In this document: positions 9,882 to 17,510 of the stretch, one piece after another
Layout: every line of letters starts with the position of its first letter
Position numbering within the stretch: the stretch's first letter is position 1
NCBI GenBank assembly: GCA_016756695.1
Contig: CP066701.1
Span: 2,198,001 to 2,262,000 of the forward strand
From: Heyndrickxia sporothermodurans
GTDB taxonomy: Bacteria > Bacillota > Bacilli > Bacillales > Bacillaceae_C
Length of the DNA stretch: 64,000 bases
Reading direction: 5' to 3'
The notes under the pieces: model-generated
What the model saw: only the letters and a program-made list of their open reading frames with translations
Databases searched by the model: none
Told to the model about the DNA's origin: nothing
Translations under genes and position numbers: made by a program

Positions 9882-10171
9882 CAATGAAATATTTTAACCC
9901 AAAAAACAAACGAATACTTAATGGTCCATCGGCCGCAGTCATCCGCTATGATGAAACACAACCTGGTCCAACAGTCGTTGCACATGGTACAGGCAATGTT
10001 GCCGAAAAAATCATTGAACTAGCAAAAAAACACGGAGTTCAAATGCAAGAAGATGCAGGACTTCTTCAGCAATTGATTGATGTAGACTTAGGTGATAATA
10101 TTCCTCCACAATTATATTCAGTCATTGCCGAAATATTAATATTAATTGAGGAAATGGAAAAAAACTATTAA
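9878..10171 (+). CDS. ylqH: FlhB C-terminal-like protein (YlqH family)
   Basis: This 97-aa protein resembles the cytoplasmic C-terminal domain of FlhB/YscU: AAVIRYDETQPGPTVVAHGTG followed by AEKIIELAKKHGVQMQED and a helix ending in EILILIEEME. The NPTH autocleavage motif of FlhB is not present, as is usual for stand-alone YlqH proteins. It overlaps the stop of the FliK-like gene by 4 nt, so the two are translationally coupled. It probably modulates the substrate switch of the flagellar secretion apparatus. Confidence 0.8.
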   Translation: MTMKYFNPKNKRILNGPSAAVIRYDETQPGPTVVAHGTGNVAEKIIELAKKHGVQMQEDAGLLQQLIDVDLGDNIPPQLYSVIAEILILIEEMEKNY

Positions 10172-10194
10172 AAAATGAAAGAATCATCCGATAT
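10169..10194 (+). promoter_or_regulatory. Sigma-D promoter of the second fliS-flagellin pair
   Basis: TAAA at 10169-10172, a 14-nt gap, then TCCGATAT at 10187-10194, overlapping the end of the YlqH-like gene. It would give the next two genes late flagellar expression independent of flgM. Confidence 0.65.
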
Positions 10195-10219
10195 ATAGAG
10201 TGATTAGGAGGTTAAAATC

Positions 10220-10645
10220 ATGGAATTTTTAACAAAAGAATTCATTTATTCAAAATCATCACAAGAAATAACCTCATTGCTCTATGAAGCATTAATGGAT
10301 CGCGTACGTGAAGCAATCGATGCAATAGAAAAAAAGGACTTTATTGAAGCAAATACAAAGCTTCAAAAGGCAAATGATATTTTACAACGATTAGGTGTAG
10401 GTTTAAATTATGAAGCGGGGATTATTGCTGACCAGCTTGATACCCTTTATAACTATATGGCAAATAACTTAGTAGAAGCAAACTTGAAAAAAGATACGAC
10501 CCTTTTAATAGAAGTTCTTCAAATCACGGAATCTATCGCAAATGCTTGGAATGAAGCATTAAAAAATAAAGAAAAACAAGAAACTCAACTTCAACGAAAA
10601 GCGAATGCTTATGAAAAACATGTAGCAGTAGCAACACAGGAATAA
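10220..10645 (+). CDS. fliS: Second FliS-type flagellin export chaperone
   Basis: A 141-aa helical protein with the FliS pattern: TSLLYEALMDRVREAIDAIEKKDFIEANTKLQKANDILQRLG, then LDTLYNYMANNLVEANLKKD. FliS binds the C-terminal helix of flagellin and prevents premature polymerisation. It lies 20 nt ahead of a 597-aa flagellin and behind a sigma-D promoter, so it is most likely the dedicated chaperone of that flagellin; the general fliS is at 50096. The C-terminus after residue 120 is charged and unlike the other copy. Confidence 0.8.
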   Translation: MEFLTKEFIYSKSSQEITSLLYEALMDRVREAIDAIEKKDFIEANTKLQKANDILQRLGVGLNYEAGIIADQLDTLYNYMANNLVEANLKKDTTLLIEVLQITESIANAWNEALKNKEKQETQLQRKANAYEKHVAVATQE

Positions 10646-10666
10646 GAGAAATGAGGAGAATCGAAC

Positions 10667-12460
10667 ATGAGGATTAATCACAATATCCAAGCATTAAATG
10701 CGTACAGAAATTTATCACAAACGATGAACAGTACATCGAAAAGCCTTGAAAAACTTTCATCCGGACTGCGCATTAACCGTGCGGCAGACGATGCGGCAGG
10801 ACTTGCAATCTCTGAAAAAATGCGTTCACAAATCCGCGGTTTAAGTATGGCTGAACGAAATTCATTGGATGCTGTTTCTCTTATTCAAACTGCTGAAGGG
10901 GCATTGAACGAAACCCATTCCATTTTGCAAAGAATGAGGGAATTAAGTGTGCAGGCATCAAATGGCACACTAGAGGATAATGATCGTGGCGCGATACAAG
11001 CCGAAATGAATCAATTAACATTTGAAATTGATCGTATCGCTGATACGACGCAATTCAACCAAAAGAAATTATTCAGTGGTGCGGAAAAAGGAAGACCATT
11101 TGCCGAAATTAGCTCGGATCAAGTGACTTATCAGGGAACGGGAACATGGAAGGGTACGATTACAGCGGATCCTACAGACCCTGCTCAAGTCGTAATGGAC
11201 TTTTCTGCAGCATTTGGAAAGCAACTATCGACAGCAATTGATGGCAAAACATTTACAATTAATGGCAAGACGTATGAAATAGATATTACAAATGGCAAAA
11301 CACCTGGCCTTTCTAAATCAAGTAATATCGCTGTCAATTTAACAACAGCTCAATGGAAAGACAACGCAGCGAATGATACAGATGCTGTTTCAAATATAAA
11401 TAATTTACTTGGTGCATTAACATCAGCAATTAACGCAAATGATCCTACTTTTACTGCAAAAGCAACAAATGCGGCAAATACTGGAACTACAACTGATAAT
11501 ATCATTAATAATGGTATAATCACTTTAACTACTAAAGCGAATATGGCTCCAATTGATGCCGCAACTATAAAAGTAAGTACAACCTTTGCAAATACAGCAG
11601 TCAAATATTTAGACCCTACTAATTTAACAACAGAAGTAAAAAATGTCATCGGCAAACCAAATGCAATTAATGCAGAGACGTTTAATCTAAAATTTTCTGA
11701 AGTTCCAAAAGCAGGGGATCAATTAAAAATTGGCAACTTAACGATTAATTTCGGCACTCCATCAAAAGCGTACGCAAACAATAGCGTAACAATCGATATA
11801 ACTGGAAAAGATGTTTTTACTGTATTAAACGAAATTAATCAAACTTTAGTAACTGCACAAAAGGATACGACAAATAACCCGTTAAAAGATCTTGCACCAA
11901 CCTTTAGTGTTGTTGGAAATACATTATCATTAGGCACGACAAAAACGAATGACGGTACGAGCGGTTTGGCAATCCAGCTAATTGACAAAGATTTTGAAGC
12001 AAACGCAGGAAAAGATCTTGAAATTCAGTTCCAAATTGGAGCAAACAGCTCCGAAACATTAACGATGTCTATCGGAATAATGGATGCTGCTAGCTTAGGA
12101 CTTGCAAGAGACTTACAAGGAAACAAAATTACAACACCAGGACTAAACGCTCAAGCAGGAGTAGATGTAAGTACGGCGCAAGGAGCTAGTGAAGCGATTG
12201 ACCTTATCGATCAAGCGATCCAAAAGGTTTCTGCAGAACGAAGCAAATTAGGGGCATACCAAAACCGATTAGAGCACACCGTTACAAATTTACAAACTGC
12301 CAATGAAAACTTAACAGCTGCTGAATCACGTATTCGTGACCTTGACATGGCAGAAGAAATGACAAATTATACACGTAACAATATTCTAAACCAAGCCGGT
12401 CAAGCAATGCTCGCGCAAGCAAACCAGCTGCCACAAGGAATTCTACAGTTATTGAAATAA
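10667..12460 (+). CDS. Large accessory flagellin (597 aa)
   Basis: Conserved flagellin ends are present: MRINHNIQALNAYRN, SSGLRINRAADDAAGLAISEKMRSQIRGL at the N-terminus, and the D1/D0 C-terminal half ESRIRDLDMAEEM...QAMLAQANQLPQGILQLLK. Between residues 150 and 480 lies a long Thr/Asn/Ala-rich variable domain with no family I recognise. It is twice the length of B. subtilis Hag. It has no intron, unlike the hag copies downstream. With its own FliS and sigma-D promoter it forms a self-contained unit inserted between flgM and flgN. A terminator follows. Confidence 0.92.
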   Translation: MRINHNIQALNAYRNLSQTMNSTSKSLEKLSSGLRINRAADDAAGLAISEKMRSQIRGLSMAERNSLDAVSLIQTAEGALNETHSILQRMRELSVQASNGTLEDNDRGAIQAEMNQLTFEIDRIADTTQFNQKKLFSGAEKGRPFAEISSDQVTYQGTGTWKGTITADPTDPAQVVMDFSAAFGKQLSTAIDGKTFTINGKTYEIDITNGKTPGLSKSSNIAVNLTTAQWKDNAANDTDAVSNINNLLGALTSAINANDPTFTAKATNAANTGTTTDNIINNGIITLTTKANMAPIDAATIKVSTTFANTAVKYLDPTNLTTEVKNVIGKPNAINAETFNLKFSEVPKAGDQLKIGNLTINFGTPSKAYANNSVTIDITGKDVFTVLNEINQTLVTAQKDTTNNPLKDLAPTFSVVGNTLSLGTTKTNDGTSGLAIQLIDKDFEANAGKDLEIQFQIGANSSETLTMSIGIMDAASLGLARDLQGNKITTPGLNAQAGVDVSTAQGASEAIDLIDQAIQKVSAERSKLGAYQNRLEHTVTNLQTANENLTAAESRIRDLDMAEEMTNYTRNNILNQAGQAMLAQANQLPQGILQLLK

Positions 12461-12471
12461 ATTTCAACATG

Positions 12472-12503
12472 GGGTGGAGGACAAATAGGACTCCACCCTT
12501 ATT
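12472..12503 (+). terminator. Terminator after the accessory flagellin
   Basis: GGGTGGAG / CTCCACCC stem with an 11-base loop, followed by a T-rich stretch. Confidence 0.75.
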
Positions 12504-12580
12504 TATTGGGGATAATCTCCAACTGAAATTTTCTTGAAACTCACGTAAAATAAGAAAAAAGCGATGAAGAGGTGAGCACC

Positions 12581-13018
12581 GTGGAAGTAGGGAAAGTAGA
12601 TAAATTAGGTTTAAATAAACTTCAAAAAAAGAATCAAGTAGCTTCAGAGACGGTCTCGTTTTCAGAAGTCATGTCTAAAGGACGTGAAAATAGAGCGTTA
12701 GAAAGAATGACCAAGCTGATGCAAGACATCGAGGATCAAGGACAAAAGCTTGCCAAATCAAGAACGATTGAAGATTTTCGTAAATATAAAAAGCTAGTGA
12801 AATCCTTTATGGAGGATGCCGTAAATAATGGATTACAGCTGGAAGAACAGCGTGGTCTCAACTGGCGTGGACGTTCCAAAGTATATAAAATCGTTAAAGA
12901 AGTAGATTCAAAGTTAATCGATTTAGCCAATAAAGTACTTGAAAAAGAACAAAAAGGATTAGATATATTAGGACTTGTCGGAGAAATTCAAGGATTAATT
13001 GTTAATATTTACACTTAA
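12581..13018 (+). CDS. yaaR: YaaR family protein (DUF327)
   Basis: The 145-aa protein has the core of this family: RMTKLMQDIEDQGQKLAKSRTIEDFRKYKKLVKSFMEDAV, then RGRSKVYKIVKEVDSKLIDLANKVL. Family members occur near flagellar genes in many Firmicutes, but no activity is known. I take GTG 12581 as the start because GAGGTG lies 6 nt upstream; an in-frame GTG at 12572 overlaps that RBS. It is the first gene of the flgN-flgK-flgL run. Confidence 0.75.
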   Translation: MEVGKVDKLGLNKLQKKNQVASETVSFSEVMSKGRENRALERMTKLMQDIEDQGQKLAKSRTIEDFRKYKKLVKSFMEDAVNNGLQLEEQRGLNWRGRSKVYKIVKEVDSKLIDLANKVLEKEQKGLDILGLVGEIQGLIVNIYT

Positions 13019-13074
13019 CATTTTTCCTTATTTGCCGATAAAAAAGATAGAAACTTAAAACAGGAGGGTCTTTC

Positions 13075-13566
13075 ATGCTGACCCAAAAGCTGATAGAAGT
13101 ATTGCAAAAAACACTTAAGCTTCATCAAAGTCTATATGAAATTGCTGTTGAAAAAACAGAAGTCATAAAATCAGCCAATATCGAATCATTACAGAACATC
13201 ATCCAAAATGAACAAAAGCATATTGCAGCCATTCAAATGTTTGAAAATCAGCGACAAGAATTGGTTGCACGATTAAAAAAAGATTTAGCCATTGAAATGG
13301 ACGGGTTCACTATTTCAGCACTACTTACCCATTTAAATGGACCCGAGAAGGAACAAATTCAAGAACTACAAGCGAATTTAATCCAACAAGTGGATGAATT
13401 GAAAAATGTAAATACGTTGAATCAGCAATTACTCATGCATTCCTTGCAATTCGTTCATTTGAATTTAAACTTTTTCGATCCAGAGCCTGAATCACCAAAT
13501 TATACAAAATCAGCAGATGAAGAGCTTGTCGAAACCACGCGATCTTTATTTGATTCTCAAGCCTAA
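13075..13566 (+). CDS. flgN: FlgN, chaperone for hook-junction proteins
   Basis: A 163-aa all-helical protein directly ahead of flgK. The segment KLIEVLQKTLKLHQSLYEIAVEKTEVIKSANIESLQNIIQNEQKHIAAI is the FlgN helical hairpin. FlgN escorts FlgK and FlgL to the export gate. The start ATG 13075 is preceded by AGGAGGG; the gene is 21 nt from flgK. Confidence 0.85.
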   Translation: MLTQKLIEVLQKTLKLHQSLYEIAVEKTEVIKSANIESLQNIIQNEQKHIAAIQMFENQRQELVARLKKDLAIEMDGFTISALLTHLNGPEKEQIQELQANLIQQVDELKNVNTLNQQLLMHSLQFVHLNLNFFDPEPESPNYTKSADEELVETTRSLFDSQA

Positions 13567-13587
13567 ACGAGAGAAGGAGGAAAACCA

Positions 13588-15138
13588 TTGCGTTCAACAT
13601 TTTTCGGCTTAGAAACGGCCAAACGCGGAATGTTTACTTCGCAAAGTGCCATTTATACAACAGGAAATAATATTTCAAATGCGAATACACCTGGTTATAC
13701 AAGACAACGAATAGAATTTATCCAAACTGAAGGTTTTCCATCACCGGCGATGAACCGACCTGAAATTCCGGGCTTACTCGGAACAGGAGTAAAAGAAGGA
13801 TCGATTGAGAGAATTAGGGATCAATTTATCGATCGGCAGTATCGCAATGAAAATACGAAATTAGGATACTGGCAATCCTATGCGGGGTCTGTACAAAAAA
13901 TGGAAGAAATTATGAATGAACCGAGTGACTATGGTTTATCAAAAGCGATGTCGCAATTTTGGCAGTCACTTCAAGATTTAAGTGTAAACCCTGAAAATGA
14001 GGGGGCAAGGATGGTTGTTTTACAACGTGGACAATCATTAGCGGAAACATTTAATTATTTGCATGATTCTTTAATGTCCGTGCGCAATGAGCTGAATCAT
14101 GAAATGGATGTAACGGTTCAGCAAGTCAATTCATTAACGACCCAGCTTGCTGCTGTAAATAAGCAAATTAGTGAAGTAGAGCCGCATGGTTATTTACCGA
14201 ATGATTTATACGACCAAAGAGACCGTTTACTTGATGAATTATCGAGTATTGTTCCTATTGAAACGACCTATCAAACATCAGGTGGCAAACCATCACCAAA
14301 AGCAGAAGGTACAGCGAGTATCAATCTGGTCATTGGAAATAAAAAGATAAGCCTAGTAAACGGCTCAAATGCAAGTGCTGTTTCTATTGAAAAAGATGAA
14401 AAAGGTGTAAGTTCTATTTCCGTTAATGGTGAAATCGCGACAAGTGATATGGATAGCCTCACAGGCCAAGGAAAACTAAATGCATTAATTCAAGCATATG
14501 GAACAGGTGAAGGCAAAGGGTTGTATCCGGAAATGCTTGATAACTTAGATAAACTAGCTTATACATACGCAACGATTTTTAACGAGATTCATTCAAAAGG
14601 CTATGATAAGAATGGAAATGGCGGAGTCGATGCAAATGGCAATCCACTAGGCAAAAACTTTTTCGAAGGACTAGGAACTGATTATAAAGGGGCGGCAGGA
14701 AGTATTAAGGTAGCTGACCTAAAGCCTTCAGAAATCGCTGCTTCACTAGTGAAAGGTAATGCAGGAAATGGTGGCAACGCGATTGCTTTAGGGAATATTA
14801 AAGACTTGCAATTCTCTAATAACTCTGTCACGTTAAGCGATGGAACGAAACTTGAAAATTTAGAAATAAATAATGGAACGATCCAATCGTTTTTTGAAGG
14901 AACAATTGGAAGTATGGCGGTAAAAGGTCAGCAGGCCAATCGACTCGCACATAATAGTGAAGTCCTACTAAATTCTGTAGATAAAAACCGTCAATCAGTT
15001 ACAGCAGTTTCTTTAGATGAAGAGTTTTCAAACTTAATACAATTTCAACATGCTTATTCAGCATCCGCTCGCATGATTACAGCGATCGATGAGATGCTTG
15101 ATCAAATTATCAATGGACTCGGACATGTTGGGAAATAG
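13588..15138 (+). CDS. flgK: FlgK, hook-filament junction protein 1
   Basis: Forms the junction between hook and filament. The N-terminus (FGLETAKRGMFTSQSAIYTTGNNISNANTPGYTRQR) is the shared rod/hook/HAP motif, and the C-terminus (VSLDEEFSNLIQFQHAYSASARMITAIDEMLD) is its partner. The length of 516 aa is normal. The start is TTG 13588 with a strong GAAGGAGG ahead. flgL follows after 12 nt. Confidence 0.95.
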   Translation: MRSTFFGLETAKRGMFTSQSAIYTTGNNISNANTPGYTRQRIEFIQTEGFPSPAMNRPEIPGLLGTGVKEGSIERIRDQFIDRQYRNENTKLGYWQSYAGSVQKMEEIMNEPSDYGLSKAMSQFWQSLQDLSVNPENEGARMVVLQRGQSLAETFNYLHDSLMSVRNELNHEMDVTVQQVNSLTTQLAAVNKQISEVEPHGYLPNDLYDQRDRLLDELSSIVPIETTYQTSGGKPSPKAEGTASINLVIGNKKISLVNGSNASAVSIEKDEKGVSSISVNGEIATSDMDSLTGQGKLNALIQAYGTGEGKGLYPEMLDNLDKLAYTYATIFNEIHSKGYDKNGNGGVDANGNPLGKNFFEGLGTDYKGAAGSIKVADLKPSEIAASLVKGNAGNGGNAIALGNIKDLQFSNNSVTLSDGTKLENLEINNGTIQSFFEGTIGSMAVKGQQANRLAHNSEVLLNSVDKNRQSVTAVSLDEEFSNLIQFQHAYSASARMITAIDEMLDQIINGLGHVGK

Positions 15139-15150
15139 GGGTGAAATGAG

Positions 15151-16044
15151 ATGCGCGTAACACAAAGTATGATATCGAATAATGTCATGTTTAATATTAA
15201 TCAAAGCTATTCACTTATGGATAAGCTGAATGAACAAATGACAACGCAAAAAAAGATTTCAAGACCGTCGGATGATCCAGTCGTTGCGATGAAAGGAATG
15301 TTTTATCGGACAAATGTAATGGAAATTGAGCAGTTCAAAAGCAATTTCTCGGAAGCGCGAAATTGGGTAGATACAACCGATTCTGCATTAAGTGAAATGA
15401 ATAAAGCCTTGCAACGTATTCGTGAAATAACGGTAAGTGCGAATAATGGAACATATGATAAAGAGCAAACGAAAGCAGTAGCGGATGAAGTTAGTCAGTT
15501 AAAAGAACATATTGCCTCCATTGCTAATTCTAAAGTCGGCGACAAATATATTTTTAACGGAAGCAATACATTAACAGCCCCTGTTCAAACGACTGATGCA
15601 GGTATTAAAGCACAATTTTCTGAAGGTAATGTGAATATGGAGCTTTCTAAAGGAATCTATGTTCCAGTTAATATCAATGGAACGAATGCCTTTATGGGTG
15701 GTGCAAATGGGGACAGTGTCTTTACAGAATTAGACAATCTGGAAAAAACATTACGAGGAGAAGGCTCCGGAAAAATAGGCGACTTCATTCAAACGATGGA
15801 TGACCGGATTTCTAAAGTTTTATCTGCTCAATCCGAAATCGGTGCACGAACAAACCGCTTAGATTTCATGGAAGAGAGAATTGACAACCAACAACTTATC
15901 GCGAAACGCGTCATGTCAGATAATGAAGATATAGACTTTGAAAAGCTCGTCACAGACTTCAAAACACAGGAAGCGATTCACCGTGCCGCAATGGAAGCCG
16001 GTGCAAGAATCATCCAACCGACCCTATTGGATTTTCTAAGATAA
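15151..16044 (+). CDS. flgL: FlgL, hook-filament junction protein 2
   Basis: A 297-aa flagellin-like protein: MRVTQSMISNNVMFNINQS, KISRPSDDPVVAMKGMFYR, and the C-terminal region DFEKLVTDFKTQEAIHRAAMEAGARIIQPTLLDFL. It caps the junction between FlgK and the filament. A terminator lies just after the stop. Confidence 0.95.
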   Translation: MRVTQSMISNNVMFNINQSYSLMDKLNEQMTTQKKISRPSDDPVVAMKGMFYRTNVMEIEQFKSNFSEARNWVDTTDSALSEMNKALQRIREITVSANNGTYDKEQTKAVADEVSQLKEHIASIANSKVGDKYIFNGSNTLTAPVQTTDAGIKAQFSEGNVNMELSKGIYVPVNINGTNAFMGGANGDSVFTELDNLEKTLRGEGSGKIGDFIQTMDDRISKVLSAQSEIGARTNRLDFMEERIDNQQLIAKRVMSDNEDIDFEKLVTDFKTQEAIHRAAMEAGARIIQPTLLDFLR

Positions 16045-16048
16045 GGGG

Positions 16049-16078
16049 AAGCTATTCATTTCGAATAGCTTTTTTTGT
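16049..16078 (+). terminator. Terminator after flgL
   Basis: AGCTATTC / GAATAGCT with a five-base loop and a run of seven T. Confidence 0.85.
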
Positions 16079-16106
16079 AGAATAAGAAAAAAGGGGATGA
16101 ATTTCT

Positions 16107-16664
16107 ATGCAGGTGCCACAAATTAGACTCCAGTCCCAGCAGGCACAAATTGAATTACAAACGAGACCAGCCACACAAACAATCGAACAGCCAAAAGCAC
16201 AAATGGATATCCAGCAGCCACATGCGGAATTACAAATACATACAATTCCCGGCAAACTTTCCATTGACCAAACCGAAGCTTGGGAAGAGATGGATATTAA
16301 AAGTGTCTTTCGACGAACCGAAGAAAATGCCCAATATGGAAAGCAAAAGGCAATGGAAGGAATCGCAAGGATTGCCTCCGAAGGTGATCAACTAATGAAG
16401 ATAGAAAACAGTCGGAAAGTAATCGTCGAACAATCTGCCCAACGTGCACTTGAGAACCAAACATTCGACACGAATATTACATGGATTCCATCGTTTTTTT
16501 CTGTAAAAACGGACTACCAGCCAGCGGAAGTAACTATTGATTGGAATACCCACCAAGCAAACATCAATGTGAAAACACAAAAGCCAATTATTACGTATCA
16601 ACCTGGTGAAGTAACGGCAAGATTGAAACAGCATCAAGCATTAAACATAGATTTTACGCTGTAA
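16107..16664 (+). CDS. yviE: YviE family protein (DUF6470)
   Basis: A 185-aa protein with repetitive Gln-rich N-terminus (PQIRLQSQQAQIELQTRPA, then IEQPKAQMDIQQPHAELQI) and the family signature GKLSIDQTEAWEEMDIKS, followed by GKQKAMEGIARIASEGDQLMKIE. It occupies the same place between flgL and fliW as in B. subtilis. The function is unknown. RBS AAAGGGGATG is upstream. Confidence 0.85.
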   Translation: MQVPQIRLQSQQAQIELQTRPATQTIEQPKAQMDIQQPHAELQIHTIPGKLSIDQTEAWEEMDIKSVFRRTEENAQYGKQKAMEGIARIASEGDQLMKIENSRKVIVEQSAQRALENQTFDTNITWIPSFFSVKTDYQPAEVTIDWNTHQANINVKTQKPIITYQPGEVTARLKQHQALNIDFTL

Positions 16665-16684
16665 GATGAAATGGAGTGTTAAAA

Positions 16685-17122
16685 ATGAAAATCGAAACAA
16701 AATATCACGGCGAAACCGAAATAAATGAAAAAGACGTTCTGCACTTTGAAAAGGGAATCCCGGGCTTTCCAGAAGAATACAAATTTATTTTACTCCCATT
16801 ACCGGACCAAGCCTTGTTTACAATTATGCAATCGCTTCAAACAGCAGGACTTGCATTCGTATTAACAAGCCCATTTAATTTTATCGATAAATATGAATTT
16901 TCCCTTGATGAAAGTACAATGGAACAATTATCTATCGAGAGTCAGGAAGATATTAGCGTATTTACAATTGTAACGGTCCAAGATCCATTTGAAAAAACAA
17001 CAGCCAACCTGCAAGCGCCTATTGTGTTAAACATAAAAAATAACAAAGCCAAACAAGTTATCCTAAACGATTCGCCATACAAAATCAAACATCCGCTCTT
17101 TGAGCAACTAGTAAAGGGGTGA
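16685..17122 (+). CDS. fliW: FliW, flagellar assembly factor and CsrA antagonist
   Basis: FliW binds free flagellin and also CsrA, so it reports flagellin level to hag translation. The 145-aa protein carries [27 protein letters not shown], the family opening. I use ATG 16685; the GTG at 16676 lies within the RBS (GGAGTG). csrA starts 4 nt after the stop. Confidence 0.93.
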   Translation: MKIETKYHGETEINEKDVLHFEKGIPGFPEEYKFILLPLPDQALFTIMQSLQTAGLAFVLTSPFNFIDKYEFSLDESTMEQLSIESQEDISVFTIVTVQDPFEKTTANLQAPIVLNIKNNKAKQVILNDSPYKIKHPLFEQLVKG

Positions 17123-17126
17123 GACG

Positions 17127-17354
17127 ATGCTAGTCCTATCAAGAAAAAAAGGTGAAGCCATCCAAATCGGTGATGACATCGAAATCACCATCACCGCCAT
17201 CAAAGGCGACCAAGTCAAAATCGGCATCAACGCACCAAAAAACATAGAAATCCATCGGAAAGAAGTCTACCTAGACATCCAATCCGAAAACACCGAAGCA
17301 TCAAAAGATATCACAAATCTTCTATCACTCCTACCAAAAACAAAAAAAGAATAA
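17127..17354 (+). CDS. csrA: CsrA, RNA-binding translational regulator
   Basis: The 75-aa protein opens [20 protein letters not shown] and has the RNA-binding [16 protein letters not shown] strand, both invariant in CsrA. In Bacilli it represses hag by binding its leader; fliW directly upstream and hag directly downstream make the FliW-CsrA-Hag circuit complete here. Confidence 0.95.
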   Translation: MLVLSRKKGEAIQIGDDIEITITAIKGDQVKIGINAPKNIEIHRKEVYLDIQSENTEASKDITNLLSLLPKTKKE

Positions 17355-17373
17355 AATTTTTATCAAAAACTAT

Positions 17374-17399
17374 TAAACCTCCTCGAAACCTGTCGATAT
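17374..17399 (+). promoter_or_regulatory. Sigma-D promoter of hag
   Basis: TAAA at 17374-17377, a 14-nt gap, GTCGATAT at 17392-17399 (consensus GCCGATAT). It is the only promoter of this type ahead of the three flagellin bodies between 17.5 and 42.9 kb. Confidence 0.8.
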
Positions 17400-17401
17400 A
17401 A

Positions 17402-17507
17402 ATAATGTAAGCGAGAAACGAAAGGACGGCCGACTTTCCGCTCTCGCTAAACAAACTAAATTTATATCGTTCACAAGGATGTGGGCGGGATATTCAAGGA
17501 GGAAATT
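17402..17507 (+). promoter_or_regulatory. hag leader with hairpin and probable CsrA sites
   Basis: A hairpin GCGAGA...TCTCGC (about 17411-17447) opens the untranslated leader. Two GGA-containing sites follow: CAAGGATG near 17473 and CAAGGAGG at about 17495-17502, the latter covering the hag RBS. In B. subtilis CsrA represses hag at two sites of this kind; the match here is by motif and position only. Confidence 0.5.
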
Positions 17508-17510
17508 ATA

